Assembly: GCF_905147045.1 (NCBI RefSeq)
Contig: NC_065904.1
Span: 7,874,001 to 7,938,000 of the forward strand
Length of the DNA stretch: 64,000 bases
Source: Nymphalis io
Taxonomy: Eukaryota; Arthropoda; Insecta; Lepidoptera; Nymphalidae
Direction: 5' to 3'
Below the pieces are notes generated by a model. The model saw nothing but the letters and a program-made list of their open reading frames with translations, was not told where the DNA came from and ran no database searches. Below are positions 11,893 to 22,385 of this stretch, piece by piece. The position numbers and the translations under genes are program-made. The stretch's first letter is position 1, and every line of letters starts with the position of its first letter.

Positions 11893-14742
11893 ATGTACTT
11901 AAATATTTATTATCAAAATGTTAGAGGATTGCGCACTAAAACTTTACAGTTCTATTTTAATTTGTTAAATTCCAATTATGACGTAATTTGTCTAAGCGAG
12001 ACCTGGTTACTTCCTAATATCTTTGATGAAGAACTCTTCGATTCACGCTATAACGTATACCGGAATGATCGTGACTATGCACTTCTAGGGGTAAGTAAGG
12101 GTGGTGGTACACTTATAGCAGTACGTCGTGGCATCTATGTCGACATGCAACACTCTAGGACACCAATGTCTCTTCCAGGTGCTGATATAACTTTTGTTAA
12201 TATAGTGGTCGGACAGGGTTTAAGTAAACAAAAACTACGACTTTTCTGTTGTTATTTCCCTCAAAATCAACACCAGAGCGATTCTGAAGCCACATTTTTT
12301 GAGTTCTTATCAGATTTAAATTTGAATAACCCTTTTGATAAATATATTGTTGTAGGAGATTTCAACATGGGAGATATTGTGTGGTCACATAACTCTGAAA
12401 ATACGCTAGCTATCCAAAACCCATCCGAAAATAATTTAATTATGCAACTATTTGCTTTTATGTGCTTCTCTGGCTGGTGTCAGTATAATGGGATTTTTAA
12501 TGGTAATAATAGACTATTGGATCTCGTTCTGTCTAACTGTAGTTGTTCGGTCGATAGAACAACACCATTATCTTTGCCTGAAGACGTTCATCATCCGTCT
12601 CTCTCTGTGTTGACGGATATTATGTTGAATGATTCAAATTTACGTTATGCTCCTCGAATTGTTCGTCGCTTTCATGTTGCTGACTACAACGCAATTAACA
12701 ATGAGCTAAATAATATTGATTGGGTGGAACAATTCGAAACATGTGATATAATTAACGCAGTAGATAAGTTTTATTTAATAGTTAATAATATTGTGGATCG
12801 CTTTGTACCAGCTAAAACAGTATACGATATCAATAAATATCCTGTATGGTTTAGCAAGTTTTTAATTAAATTGATTAAAAAGAAATTACAAGTGCATAAA
12901 CGATGGAAAATTTATGGTCATAATAGTGACTATGACAAATTTGCTGACCTTCGACACAGAACTAAATTGATGGAAAGAGAGTGTTATAATGTCTTTATTG
13001 CTAGGGCTGAAGATAATATTCATCACAGTTCTCGGAAATTCTGGTCATTTATAAAATCAAAGAAAGGTAGTAATAATATACCTGACACCATGTTTCATGA
13101 CAATACGGTTGGCTCCGACGGCCCATCGATCTCTAATCTATTTAGTAACTACTTTAAATCAGTTTTTGAAGTAGAAGTGAATCAACCCGAGGTTGATTAT
13201 TTAAACAAGCATAGTAGTCAGTCCTTAATTAGTACTATTAATGTATCATGCCGTACCATTGAAAGATATCTCTCAAAACTTGACTCGTCTAAAGGCAGTG
13301 GCCCAGATGGATTACATCCTATGTTTTTAAAACGATGCAGTAAATCTTTATCAATCCCTTTACATTTACTCTTTAACAAATCCATATATTCAGGCATACT
13401 ACCACCTGTTTGGAAAAAATCGCTTGTTGTTCCCATTTTTAAAAATGGAGATAAGCATATTGTCAAAAATTATCGTGGAATATCAATGTTATCTATCATA
13501 CCTAAATTATTTGAGAAGATTATTTACGATACTTTGTTTCCTTTAATAAAACCTCTGCTCATTACCCAACAACATGGATTCGTAAATAAAAGATCAGTTG
13601 AGTCTAATCTTGTTGAGTTTCTCGATGTTGTTCTTTCAGCCATGGAGAGAGGACATCAGGTTGACGCTGTGTATACCGATTACTCAAAAGCATTTGATAA
13701 AATTCCACATACGCTATTAATTAAAAAACTTGCATATACTGGTATACACGGCGATTTGCTAAGATGGATAACGTCGTATCTCCGTGACAGAACTCAAGCA
13801 GTCGCTGTCAAGGGACACATTTCTAGTTTTGTCCCCATAACATCTGGGGTTCCTCAGGGCTCTCACCTCGGTCCCCTATTGTTTAACATTTTCATTAATG
13901 ATATACTAAAAAATTTTCAAAATCCTGACATACTTCTATATGCCGATGATACAAAACTATTTAAAATCATAAAAAGAAGTGATGACTGCTCAAACTTGCA
14001 ATATGATTTGGATATTTTAGTGCAATATTGTTCATCTAATGGCCTACATCTTAACTTTGAAAAATGCAATGTAATAACATTTTCTAGAAAAAAAAATCCA
14101 ATTTTATTTGATTACACAATTTCCAATCATTTAATTAAGAGGGTAACCGAGGTTAGGGACCTAGGAGTGCTTCTAGATTCTAATTTATTATTTGACAGGC
14201 ATGTGAATAAAATTATCGCAAAAGCTTACAGTATGATGGGTTTCATATTTCGCCAGGGAAGAGACTTTAAGCATATCAACACATATAATGTGTTGTATAA
14301 CTCGTATGTAAGATCTAATTTGGAATTCGCTTCAACGGTTTGGAATCCACAATACTCTAAGTATGTTATGGCTATCGAAAATGTTCAGAATAAATTTATT
14401 AGAAGATTAACGCGTAAATTTGGGTCCAATGCTATTAATAAGCTTAATATTTTGTCGCTTGAGAAACGCAGGGAATGCAAAGATCAGGTTTTTCTTTACA
14501 AAATTGTAAATAATTTTGTCGATTCAATGTACTTAGTCAACAACATTTATATCAAGTGCTCACATTCCATTGCCCGTTCAAAACATACCTTTTATGTCCC
14601 AATGTGTAGAACGAACTATGCTAAAAATCGCTTTTTAGTAAGAGCATGTGACAATCATAATAAACGCTACACTAGTATAGATATATTTAACGAAAATTTA
14701 TTTAAGTTCAAAGAAGCTCTAAAAAACTGTATTTGTCAGTAA
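11893..14742 (+). CDS. LINE ORF2: APE endonuclease and reverse transcriptase
   Basis: A 949-residue polyprotein that nicks target DNA and copies the element RNA at the nick. The endonuclease spans residues about 1-240, with Asn9 in QNVRG, Glu36 in SETW, the GDFN motif at about 155-158 and the paired histidines in DVHHPSL at about 233-234. The usual SDH triad at that last site reads DVHH, a variation I believe occurs in related lepidopteran elements. The reverse transcriptase follows at about 460-730: GPDGLHP, NYRGISML, Asp596 in YTDYSKAFD, GVPQGSHLGPLLF and the catalytic YADD at 683-686. The C-terminal part contains RSNLEFASTVWNP, typical of CR1/Daphne/Crack elements. No stop or frameshift is present. 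The start chosen is the first ATG in frame, 259 bp after ORF1. Confidence 0.92.
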   Translation: MYLNIYYQNVRGLRTKTLQFYFNLLNSNYDVICLSETWLLPNIFDEELFDSRYNVYRNDRDYALLGVSKGGGTLIAVRRGIYVDMQHSRTPMSLPGADITFVNIVVGQGLSKQKLRLFCCYFPQNQHQSDSEATFFEFLSDLNLNNPFDKYIVVGDFNMGDIVWSHNSENTLAIQNPSENNLIMQLFAFMCFSGWCQYNGIFNGNNRLLDLVLSNCSCSVDRTTPLSLPEDVHHPSLSVLTDIMLNDSNLRYAPRIVRRFHVADYNAINNELNNIDWVEQFETCDIINAVDKFYLIVNNIVDRFVPAKTVYDINKYPVWFSKFLIKLIKKKLQVHKRWKIYGHNSDYDKFADLRHRTKLMERECYNVFIARAEDNIHHSSRKFWSFIKSKKGSNNIPDTMFHDNTVGSDGPSISNLFSNYFKSVFEVEVNQPEVDYLNKHSSQSLISTINVSCRTIERYLSKLDSSKGSGPDGLHPMFLKRCSKSLSIPLHLLFNKSIYSGILPPVWKKSLVVPIFKNGDKHIVKNYRGISMLSIIPKLFEKIIYDTLFPLIKPLLITQQHGFVNKRSVESNLVEFLDVVLSAMERGHQVDAVYTDYSKAFDKIPHTLLIKKLAYTGIHGDLLRWITSYLRDRTQAVAVKGHISSFVPITSGVPQGSHLGPLLFNIFINDILKNFQNPDILLYADDTKLFKIIKRSDDCSNLQYDLDILVQYCSSNGLHLNFEKCNVITFSRKKNPILFDYTISNHLIKRVTEVRDLGVLLDSNLLFDRHVNKIIAKAYSMMGFIFRQGRDFKHINTYNVLYNSYVRSNLEFASTVWNPQYSKYVMAIENVQNKFIRRLTRKFGSNAINKLNILSLEKRRECKDQVFLYKIVNNFVDSMYLVNNIYIKCSHSIARSKHTFYVPMCRTNYAKNRFLVRACDNHNKRYTSIDIFNENLFKFKEALKNCICQ

Positions 14743-14966
14743 TATACTTATCGTTTTTTTTTTCTGTTTTAAATTATTTTTAATACTTTATTCATATATC
14801 TTAATAAATTGTTAAATAACTTGTTATCGTTAGGTTCACTCCATGTTTGTTTGTATAAGTGGAAACTTTGTTGGCTTAAGTGAAATTTATTTTGTTACTA
14901 AATTTTATGTATTATATTATGCTGTATGTTTCCCAAATAAATAAAATAAAAAATAAAATAAAAAAG

Positions 14967-16607
14967 ATTTGATTATGTTATCAACTAATTATGATATCAC
15001 AACTTTTGTAGCCACATCTATGTTCACGTGTTATCTAAACGTCTCACGAGCATGTCCTGGGGAATCTGTTCGTTACCACGACTACAAATATGCTATATAT
15101 TAATCAAAGCCGAAATATAATATTCCATTAAGACATATTTTTTTAGAAAAAAATGCTTAGTATTTAGTACATTTCATAACAAGAAAAATAAATACATAAA
15201 ACCATTTTTTAAATGTAGTACCTAGTTTTAATTAATATTATTAAATATGTAGTATATATTTACTTAATTAATTAACAAAATAAAAAGTTCAAAATCAATC
15301 AATAATTTATATTTATAAACAACAAACTAAAAATTAAAGCCTAATTATAAATTTCATGCACCCATAACAGAATGCATACACTTATGAAATAAATAGATTT
15401 TGATATTAATAATAATGTCACATCAAAGGCGAACATCGTAATGGGATACGTTGGAAATATGACTATCCATCGATTGGAATACGATCGTTTTAAGGAGCTT
15501 CCGTATACTTACATTGATATCAGAGGATTATGTGGTTTATAAGACATTATGAATGTTAAACAGCATTAAATATCGTTCTATATTTAAACATGAAGTTTAT
15601 AAGCATTTCAAAAGTGAAAATTAGTACGTTATTCCTCCATCTCTTTCTAATATTAAATTTGGTAAGTATATAAATAGATAAAAACAAAACAGTTCAGTAC
15701 CTTTTCCTCTGCTTGTCTAATGTTTTTTTTTTCTTAACCAATTACAAGTTTCAGTGTTACTACTAAGATAAATTGCATATATGTAAAAAATTGTAGACAT
15801 GCAAATTTATTTATTTAAATGTTACTCAAATTATCAATAATGATTATGATTGAATTTCGACGACTCTGAGTCTAGTAGGTATGAATAGTCTAAGAAAGAA
15901 GGTTGATGTTATAAGTTTCTATATATAAACTTTTGTTGTGATGGCAATTCAAATGCAAGTAACACTTAACAATGTGTTCGATAGCCTATTACCGGACGAA
16001 ATAAAAGTCACTAATTAATTCAGACGTACACATATAATTCACGACACAATACAGTCAGGAGAACACTAACGTACATATAAAGTCAATCACATTAACTATA
16101 ATTTAACATATACGAGAAAACAATTATATTAAGGGCGATCGAAGTATATCACTTGTGGAGGGTATTGCAAGAAAAAAATCACTGCCCGCTGCGACGATCG
16201 TGGACGGCGCGTAGGCACAAGCCATCGGTACTTATAAACAACGCCGTCCACTCGGGTTTGTGACGTAATTAATATTAATTGTTTTAAATATATATTTATA
16301 TTATTTATTGTGTGTGTGTGCGTGTGTGTTCTCCACAAAACCTTTAAATACCAATAAAATAAATAAATAAAACCAATAAATATATATAGAACCTTTTTTA
16401 GTTTTTTCTTAAGTGTTATTAACATAATATGTAAACAACGGAGATATTTTATATAATAACATAATAGCTGTCCTATTAATAATAACATTTAATTAATTTT
16501 GATACTATGTTGTATATGAGTTAACAATAGCGAGTATATAATATACACTAGATATATCATGTAAAGTTATTACTTTATAAATCGACCGCAGCGAGATTAT
16601 TATACAA
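14967..16607. other. AT-rich non-coding stretch
   Basis: No gene is supported. A higher-GC patch at 16130-16265 contains a perfect 10-bp inverted repeat (GTGGACGGCG at 16200-16209, CGCCGTCCAC at 16242-16251). A (GT)n microsatellite lies at about 16308-16330. The minus-strand open frame across 16129-16488 reads through the microsatellite and is not credible. Confidence 0.45.
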
Positions 16608-16618
16608 TAAACTTAACA

Positions 16619-16922
16619 AGCCGAGATGGCCCAGTGGTAAGAACGCGTGAATCTTAACCGATGATAGTGGGTTCAAACCCGGGCAAGCACCACTGAATTT
16701 TCATGTGCTTAATTTGTGATTATAATTCATCTCGTGCTTTACGGTGAAGAAAAACATCGTGAGGAAACCTGCATGTGTCTAATTTCACTGAAATCTGCCA
16801 CATGTGTATTCCACCAACCCGCATTGGAGCAGCGTGGTGGAATAAGCTCCAATACATTCTCCTCAAAAAGAGGAGAGGCCTTTTGCCCAGCAGTGGGACA
16901 TTCACTGGCTGTTACGGTACGG
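16619..16922 (+). mobile_element. Metulj-like SINE, full length
   Basis: A near-complete copy with tRNA-like head, body and 3' segment, almost the same length as the copy at 689. It is flanked by an 11-bp direct duplication, TAAACTTAACA, at 16608-16618 and 16923-16933, so insertion boundaries are certain to within a base or two. Confidence 0.88.
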
Positions 16923-16933
16923 TAAACTTAACA

Positions 16934-18099
16934 TGTTATTAGGTGTATAAAATTAAGATAAATAATTGAAATGGCGATCAAAATATGGTATTAATTATTA
17001 CTATTCATGATAATTAATGTTTATCAATTTAAAAAAAAAAACTAGATATATGTGCTCGATTCAATTGATAAAACGTGTCTTGAGTTTTATGTCTTGCAAC
17101 TTAATGTCGATTTAAAAACATTATATTATAATATAATTATTCTAGAAAATATAAAAATAAATCGGTAACTCGATTAAAGCGGATACAGCACCGCGTTTAT
17201 TCAACATTCATAAGCTTATGTTTTGATACTAATAATTCTAACAGCGCTTGATCGGCTTCCCTTGAGACGTAACTCGATAGCCGAGTATTGATATCGAATC
17301 GATATTATACTTGACTCTGATTTTATTTAACTAGTAATTTTTACGAAATACTAGACATAGGGTTCATTTTGAACAAACCACAGAGATGCCTTATATCTTG
17401 ACTTTGAATAGAATTGCTCAGGAATAGTCCCACTAAAAGCTGCTAATGTAAAATACGTATGTATTTCAATTTCGCTATTTGTCTCGTTGTATTTGTTATG
17501 TTCTATTGTATTTATATAATGGGGCTATATTGGACTTGGTATTCGTACTTTTTTATTGCTTCAGGACAGCAAAGGAACAAAGACTCACAAAAAAATCTAA
17601 AGATTTGCCTATTACTGTATTGAAATTTACCATAAAATAAAAGATATGTTAAATAAAAGGTAGTAATGTTGAGTATGAGTAATTATCAGAAACTTACATT
17701 TTCCGTCTATGTAATATGGTTTATTTTTATATTTAAATTAATGCATAAGAATTCTTTTATAATTTGATATATTATGTTGATGAATAAATTGAATAAATTT
17801 AAAAACTATATTTTTTAATGAATTCCAAAATCTTAGTTTTTCATTTTAATACCGTGTAACATACCAACATCCCAAATTACAAAGATATTATTTAGCAGCT
17901 ATTTATATTTTACTTTATCACATACCAATATAAAAAGTTTTAACACCTTATTACGATAAACATATGAACAGTTTCAGGAAAACCCGCTATTAAATAATAA
18001 ATACCTAGTCTTTTCAAAGTAAATTTTTTACAGTTATCAGCAATCACTAGTCACAATTGCAAACCATTATAATATGTAAATATTGTTGCTTATATATAT
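16934..18099. other. AT-rich non-coding stretch
   Basis: No gene or repeat is supported. ATATCGAATCGATAT, a near-palindrome, lies at about 17290-17304. Confidence 0.45.
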
Positions 18100-18273
18100 T
18101 TTGGTAGTAGTTTCCATCCACGGTTTTTCCCTGCGTGAGGGGCAGAGGGGGGGGGGTGTAGTTGATATGTGTGCAAAGTTTTTCATTGTCATCAGTTAAG
18201 TAGTTAAGAAGCGAAAGCATAACAAAAAAAAAAACAAAATAAGCTCTCTTTCGCATTTATAATATTAGTAAGG
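18100..18273 (+). repeat. Family D repeat copy
   Basis: It ends CTTTCGCATTTATAATATTAGTA, the shared family D terminus, and upstream carries a G-run near 18147-18156 and a CATCAGTTAAGTAGTTAAG segment typical of the inner part. An internal A-run follows. The 5' boundary is approximate. Confidence 0.55.
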
Positions 18274-18285
18274 AATATCGCTATT

Positions 18286-19302
18286 CCTTTATTTATAAAT
18301 TTTATTCTATGTCCAAATAAAAAACTGCCACGACTAGTGAAGTATTGAATTTCTAACACATTATAAGTAACTAAGTACTGTTTATTTGTAAATTGAGATT
18401 ATGATAAATATGTAAAGTAAATATGCAGCATTCGGTCGAATATCGACTAAAAAGAAATCGTATAACAGATCGAATAAAGTGTCATTTCGCATTAAAACCT
18501 CATTGGTGCAATTTTCATTAATGTTCACAATGTAATTGTTGGCCTTACCCTCCTTGCTTCCAGCGCTGGCAAGTGAAATAACAATGAAAGTTCCCTGTCA
18601 TACAATCTAGACAACCGCACATAAACAGCTCACCGGAGCAGCTTCCTCTCATCAAATTATCTGCTTAATTATTTACTACCACTAAAACGTACCACTAAAA
18701 GCGAACAAAACTCCATGACCTACCTCGGCTCTCTCTTGTATAATAAAACAAGAGGAAAGTGGGGTTAGATGAATGTAGGTAAGGGATCAAAGTAAAATAG
18801 TCGTTTTGGTAGTAAAACGCTTCGGGAAATAAATGTAGCGCGTGGACTCAGGGCAGGTGTATTTTTCCAGGCAGCTGAATTAAGAACTTAATTATACGTT
18901 GTATTTTCTTTTTTGCACTTAATTTGCCTTCAGTAAAGATGGGCGCGGTATTACTTTACGGTAAAAGTTATATTCGCTTATATATTTGCAATATATAAAA
19001 AAATATAGATGAGCAATCTATAAATAATATAAGTACCTATATCATAGAGCAGGAGTTGAGGATTTTATGTACGGAATTCAAGTTAAATTACGAACGAATG
19101 TAAATTTACGTCAAGTCAAGCATAAGGGTAACTTACTATTATTAAATTACCGACTAGCAAGCTTTGCGTGGTTCCACCCGCGTTAAACGTCACTGCCTTG
19201 CCCGAGTGGGTCATAGCGTGATGTAATAATAGTCTTTATTAAAGCGCTAAAAACAAACAAACTTTAGCTTTCCTTAGAATAATACGTTGGTCTAGCGATA
19301 AA
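18286..19302. other. Non-coding stretch
   Basis: No gene supported. A short segment at about 19150-19215 (AGCTTTGCGTGG, GCCCGAGTGGG) resembles the start of family D but is too short to annotate on its own. Part of 18480-18740 is more complex than its neighbours and matches no repeat seen here. Confidence 0.4.
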
Positions 19303-19490
19303 ACAGCCTGTAAAGGTCATACAATTTAGGTCTTCTCTACTTTTTGAGGAGAATGTTTGAAGCTTATTCCACCACGCTGCTCCGATGTGGGTTGATGGAT
19401 AACGTGAAAGATTTTCATCCGTCACATGTTTTTTTCATGATGTGTCTCTTTACAGCAGAACACGAGATTAATTAATTATAAAGACATGAG
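19303..19490 (-). mobile_element. Metulj-like SINE, diverged copy
   Basis: Read on the minus strand it carries the SINE body and 3' segment (GCAGCGTGGTGGAATAAGCT is mirrored by CTTATTCCACCACGCTGCTC). The tRNA head is missing and substitutions are numerous, so it is an old 5'-truncated copy. Confidence 0.75.
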
Positions 19491-19613
19491 TAGTGTTTGA
19501 ACCTGCAATAGCGGCAAAAGATAACTTCAAAACCTGAACTTGAGTCTGAAGTTGAACCTGAGTCGTGCAAAATAACCGCGGAGTCAACTAGTACCGAGAT
19601 AGATAATAAAAAC

Positions 19614-20185
19614 GCCGAGATGGCCCAGTGGTAAGAACGCGTGAATCTTAACCGATTATCGTGGGTTTAAACCCGGGCAAGCACCAAATGAATTTTCATG
19701 TGCTTAATTTGTGATTATAATTCATCTCGTGCTTCACGGTGAAGAAAAACATTGTGAGAAAACCTGCATGTCTCTACCGTATACGTAACAGCCTGTGAAT
19801 GTCCCACTGCTGGGCTAAAGGCCTCCTCTCCTCTTTTTGAGGAGAAGGTTTGGAACTTATTCCACCACGCTGCTCCAATGCGGGTTGGTAGAATTCACAT
19901 GTGGCAGAACTTCAGTGAAATTAGACACATGCAGGTTTCCTCACGATGTTTTCCTTCACCGTAAAGCACGAGATGAATTATAATCACAAATTAAGCACAT
20001 GAAAATTCAGTAGTGCTTGCCCGGGATCGTGGATTCAAACCCGGGCATGTATCTAATTTCATTGAAATTCTGCCACATGTGTTTTCCACCAACCCGCATT
20101 GGAGCAGCGTGGTGGAAAAAGCTCGAAACCTTCTCCTCAAAAAGAGAAGGAGGCTCTTAGCCCAGCGGTGGGACATTCACAGGCA
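19614..20185 (+). mobile_element. Metulj-like SINE interrupted by a second SINE
   Basis: The outer copy runs from its tRNA head at 19614 to 19775, is interrupted, and resumes at 20055 to finish at about 20185. The interruption is bracketed by GCATGTCTCT (19766-19775) and GCATGTATCT (20045-20054), a 10-bp duplication with one mismatch. Removing the inner piece restores the normal order of the family. Confidence 0.82.
19776..20044 (-). mobile_element. Inner SINE copy with 5' inversion
   Basis: This minus-strand copy starts with the SINE 3' end (ACAGCCTGTGAATGTCCCAC) and runs back to the B-box region at 20025. Its 5' end does not continue into the tRNA head. Instead, ATCGTGGATTCAAACCCGGG (20026-20045) shows the B box in the opposite orientation, joined at the palindrome CCCGGG. 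A 5'-truncated copy with an inverted 5' end is the signature expected from twin priming during reverse transcription. Confidence 0.75.
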
Positions 20186-20189
20186 AGAT

Positions 20190-20594
20190 TTAAAAAAAAA
20201 ACCTTATTAAATCTAATGATATTTATGACTATTTAACGACAGTCGTATGATTATTTACTTAAAGAATGAATAATACGCATATATCTATTGAGTATATAAA
20301 GATATGTACCTACTCCGGTAATCCATTACGTACAAGAGGTCTCAGGCGGCTCTGTATTGCAATAATCCAACTTCATTGCGCAATGCATGACAAATAATTT
20401 CAATTATGTCGTTTTGTTTACCGACAACTAGCATATGAGAAGATTTGAGTGATGTCGGCAAACTGTGTATGTCGGCGTTTTGTTTACACACACATCATAA
20501 ATGCCGCCCGATATAATATAACCGATTTTACCATATTCCATATTAAGATATTTAAACATTATTGTACAATTTTTTTTAAATATATAATAGATAG
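20190..20594. other. Short non-coding stretch between repeats
   Basis: No gene or repeat is recognised. The open frame starting near 20449 runs into the repeat that follows and is not coding. Confidence 0.45.
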
Positions 20595-21151
20595 AGGCAC
20601 AGGCAAATGGGCCACCATGATGGTCACTGGTCAGGTCCGCCTTTATACATTGCCGCTGTTAGATATATTTATCATTCCTTACATTGCCAATCTACTGGTG
20701 GTAGGGCTTTGTGCAAGCCCGTCTGGGTAGGTACCACCCACTCATCAGATATTCTACCGCAAAACAGCAATACTTGATATTGTTGTGTTCCGGTTTGAAG
20801 GGTGAGTGAGCCAGTGTAATTACAGGCACAAGGGACATAAAATCTTAGTTCCCAAGGTTGGTGGCGCATTGGCTATAAGCGATGGTTGACATTTCTTACA
20901 ATGCCAATGTCTAAGGGCGTTTGGTGACCACTTACCATCAGGTGGCCCATATGCTCGTCCACCTTCCTATTCTATAAAAAAAAAAAAAATGCGCCACCAA
21001 CCTTGCGAACTAAGATGATAAGTCTGTGCCTGTAGTTACGCTGACTCACTCACACTAAACCAGGACACGACAATACTAAGTACTGCTGTTTTGTGGAATA
21101 TTTGATGTGCGGGTCTACCCAGGCGTGCCTGCACAAAGCTCTACCACCAAG
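20595..21151 (-). repeat. Old family B copy, split by a younger copy
   Basis: The 20595-20691 part (GGCAAATGGGCCACC) and the part from 20988 to 21151 (TGCGCCACCAACCTTG to CTACCACCAA) are the two halves of one diverged family B repeat. Its poly(A)-side end is at the left, so its sense strand is minus. The break falls within GCCAAT/GCGCCACC, where other copies are continuous. Confidence 0.78.
20692..20989 (+). mobile_element. Family B repeat, full length with poly(A)
   Basis: A complete 298-bp copy. It starts CTACTGGTGGTAGGGC and ends TTCCTATTCTATA plus a run of A. The poly(A) end shows that this strand is the sense strand and that the family spreads by retroposition, like a SINE. I cannot find clear RNA polymerase III boxes, and I cannot name the family. 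It recurs at 24250, 27826, 28948, 33474, 33720, 36142, 46594, 48463, 50207, 60441 and 63087. Confidence 0.85.
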
Positions 21152-21709
21152 CGAGCATTGCTCGATATGTAACTGAATATTTTATATAAAAAGTTCAAGT
21201 TCATTTCAATATTATTTGTTACGAAGCACGATAATATATAATAAATATATATTATAATAGCACCAATGTAAGCACATAATTAATTATACACTTTCGGAGA
21301 TTACGAGTAAAATGTATGACATTTTACTTGAATAGAAAACCGTTTTTTTTTTGTCGTCAATCAATCTATATGTATTATTTACGACCCAACTTATAAATTT
21401 TGTTTAGCGGGTGGTTAGACTATACAAACGCTAAAAATAAGCGCTCGGTGTCTGTACCAAATAAATCGATTTATTGCACTATTGTAATTTTTTTTTTTAT
21501 AAATTGTCTGTAATGCCCGAATATAACAATTGCAAGGATAATAAAACAATAGCAAGTGAAATATTTCTGTTAACAATGAAACTTCTCGGAAGGTACCTGG
21601 GTAATTTCTTTTGACACTTTCATCTAAACTGCGTTCGTCTCATCTTGATATTTGTATAACGAATTGATCACGTACAAAATACAATATGCTGTTATAATGC
21701 GAAATTAGT
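21152..21709. other. AT-rich non-coding stretch
   Basis: No gene or repeat is supported here. It ends at the MITE duplication. Confidence 0.45.
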
Positions 21710-21717
21710 ATCCAATA

Positions 21718-22000
21718 CAGCGATCTCGACCTTTTTTTTTGTTGCGGCACACTTTTAACGATTTCAAAATTTGGCGGCACACAAAAAAAATTAAGTTTAA
21801 AAATTATTTACTTACCTATACACACTGCGTAAAATAGATTCCGAACCCAATCAAATTTTATGCATTTAAATATCTATTCCTGTTAAAAGGATTTTTCTTT
21901 TTAAATCATATTATTTAATAATATTAACAAAATTTGGCGGCATCCTTTTAGAATTTCGCGGCATACAAAAGTGCCGCGATACAGTGGTTGAGAATCACTG
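21718..22000. mobile_element. hAT-type MITE with 8-bp duplication
   Basis: A 283-bp non-coding element. Its ends are imperfect terminal inverted repeats: CAGCGATCTCGACC at the left and the reverse complement CAGTGATTCTCAACC at the right. It is flanked on both sides by the identical 8-bp ATCCAATA (21710-21717 and 22001-22008). Sub-terminal GCGGCACAC motifs are also mirrored (TTGCGGCACAC left, GTGCCGCG right). An 8-bp duplication with CAG..CTG ends is the mark of the hAT superfamily, so an autonomous hAT transposase elsewhere would have moved it. Confidence 0.88.
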
Positions 22001-22144
22001 ATCCAATACAATAATATTTTGGCATTTTATATTTTTATCTGTATTCAATATGAATGTAATATTTATTTCAAGCAGTATTTTTTTTTGTATAAAATAAATT
22101 TATACGGCTTGAAAAAATATCCTCACATATAATAAAAATATATA

Positions 22145-22380
22145 CTTTTTTTTTTTTTTTTCTTTTTTTTTTTCAGCCTTTTGCCGTCCCCTGCTGGACG
22201 AAAGCCTCCCCCATAGAACGCCAACCATCCCGGAAAAAAAAATATATCCATATGCATATCCGAAAATGCAAATCCTGATAGCGGGCAGCAGCGTTATTAG
22301 TGAAAGATTTCCAGCCACTGCGGTCACCAACCCGCCTGCCAAGCGTGGTGAATAAGGCAAAAACCCCCCTATGAGCGACG
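22145..22380 (-). mobile_element. Degraded LINE/SINE 3'-end composite
   Basis: Read on the minus strand, 22175-22240 encodes GWRSMGEAFVQQGTAKG and a stop, matching the C-terminal end of the RTE LINE at 55.9 kb (LWRTLGEAYVQQW). To its right, 22260-22377 resembles another lepidopteran repeat (CACGCTTGGCAGGCGGGTTGG on the minus strand, then CGCTGCTGCCCG). A long T-run (A on the minus strand) bounds it at about 22146-22172. It is a mosaic of dead fragments. Confidence 0.6.
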
Positions 22381-22385
22381 ACAAA

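Larger units (their letters stand above)
10470..14966 (+). mobile_element. CR1-like non-LTR retrotransposon with intact ORFs
   Basis: The element consists of a probable 5' UTR (start not defined, about 10470), ORF1 (10635-11633), a 259-bp spacer, ORF2 (11893-14742), a roughly 190-bp AT-rich 3' UTR and an A-rich tail of AAATAAAAT units at about 14935-14966. A PHD-finger ORF1 and an APE endonuclease plus reverse transcriptase ORF2 are the layout of CR1-like clades. Both frames are uninterrupted, which points to a young and possibly still mobile copy. I could not find a target-site duplication, so the 5' end may be slightly truncated. Confidence 0.88.

Noticed and set aside
13218..13466. Minus-strand frame within the LINE ORF2
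   Set aside because: Antisense shadow of the reverse transcriptase coding sequence.
16129..16488. 119-codon minus-strand frame
   Set aside because: It reads through a (GT)n microsatellite, giving a His-Thr run; not a plausible protein.
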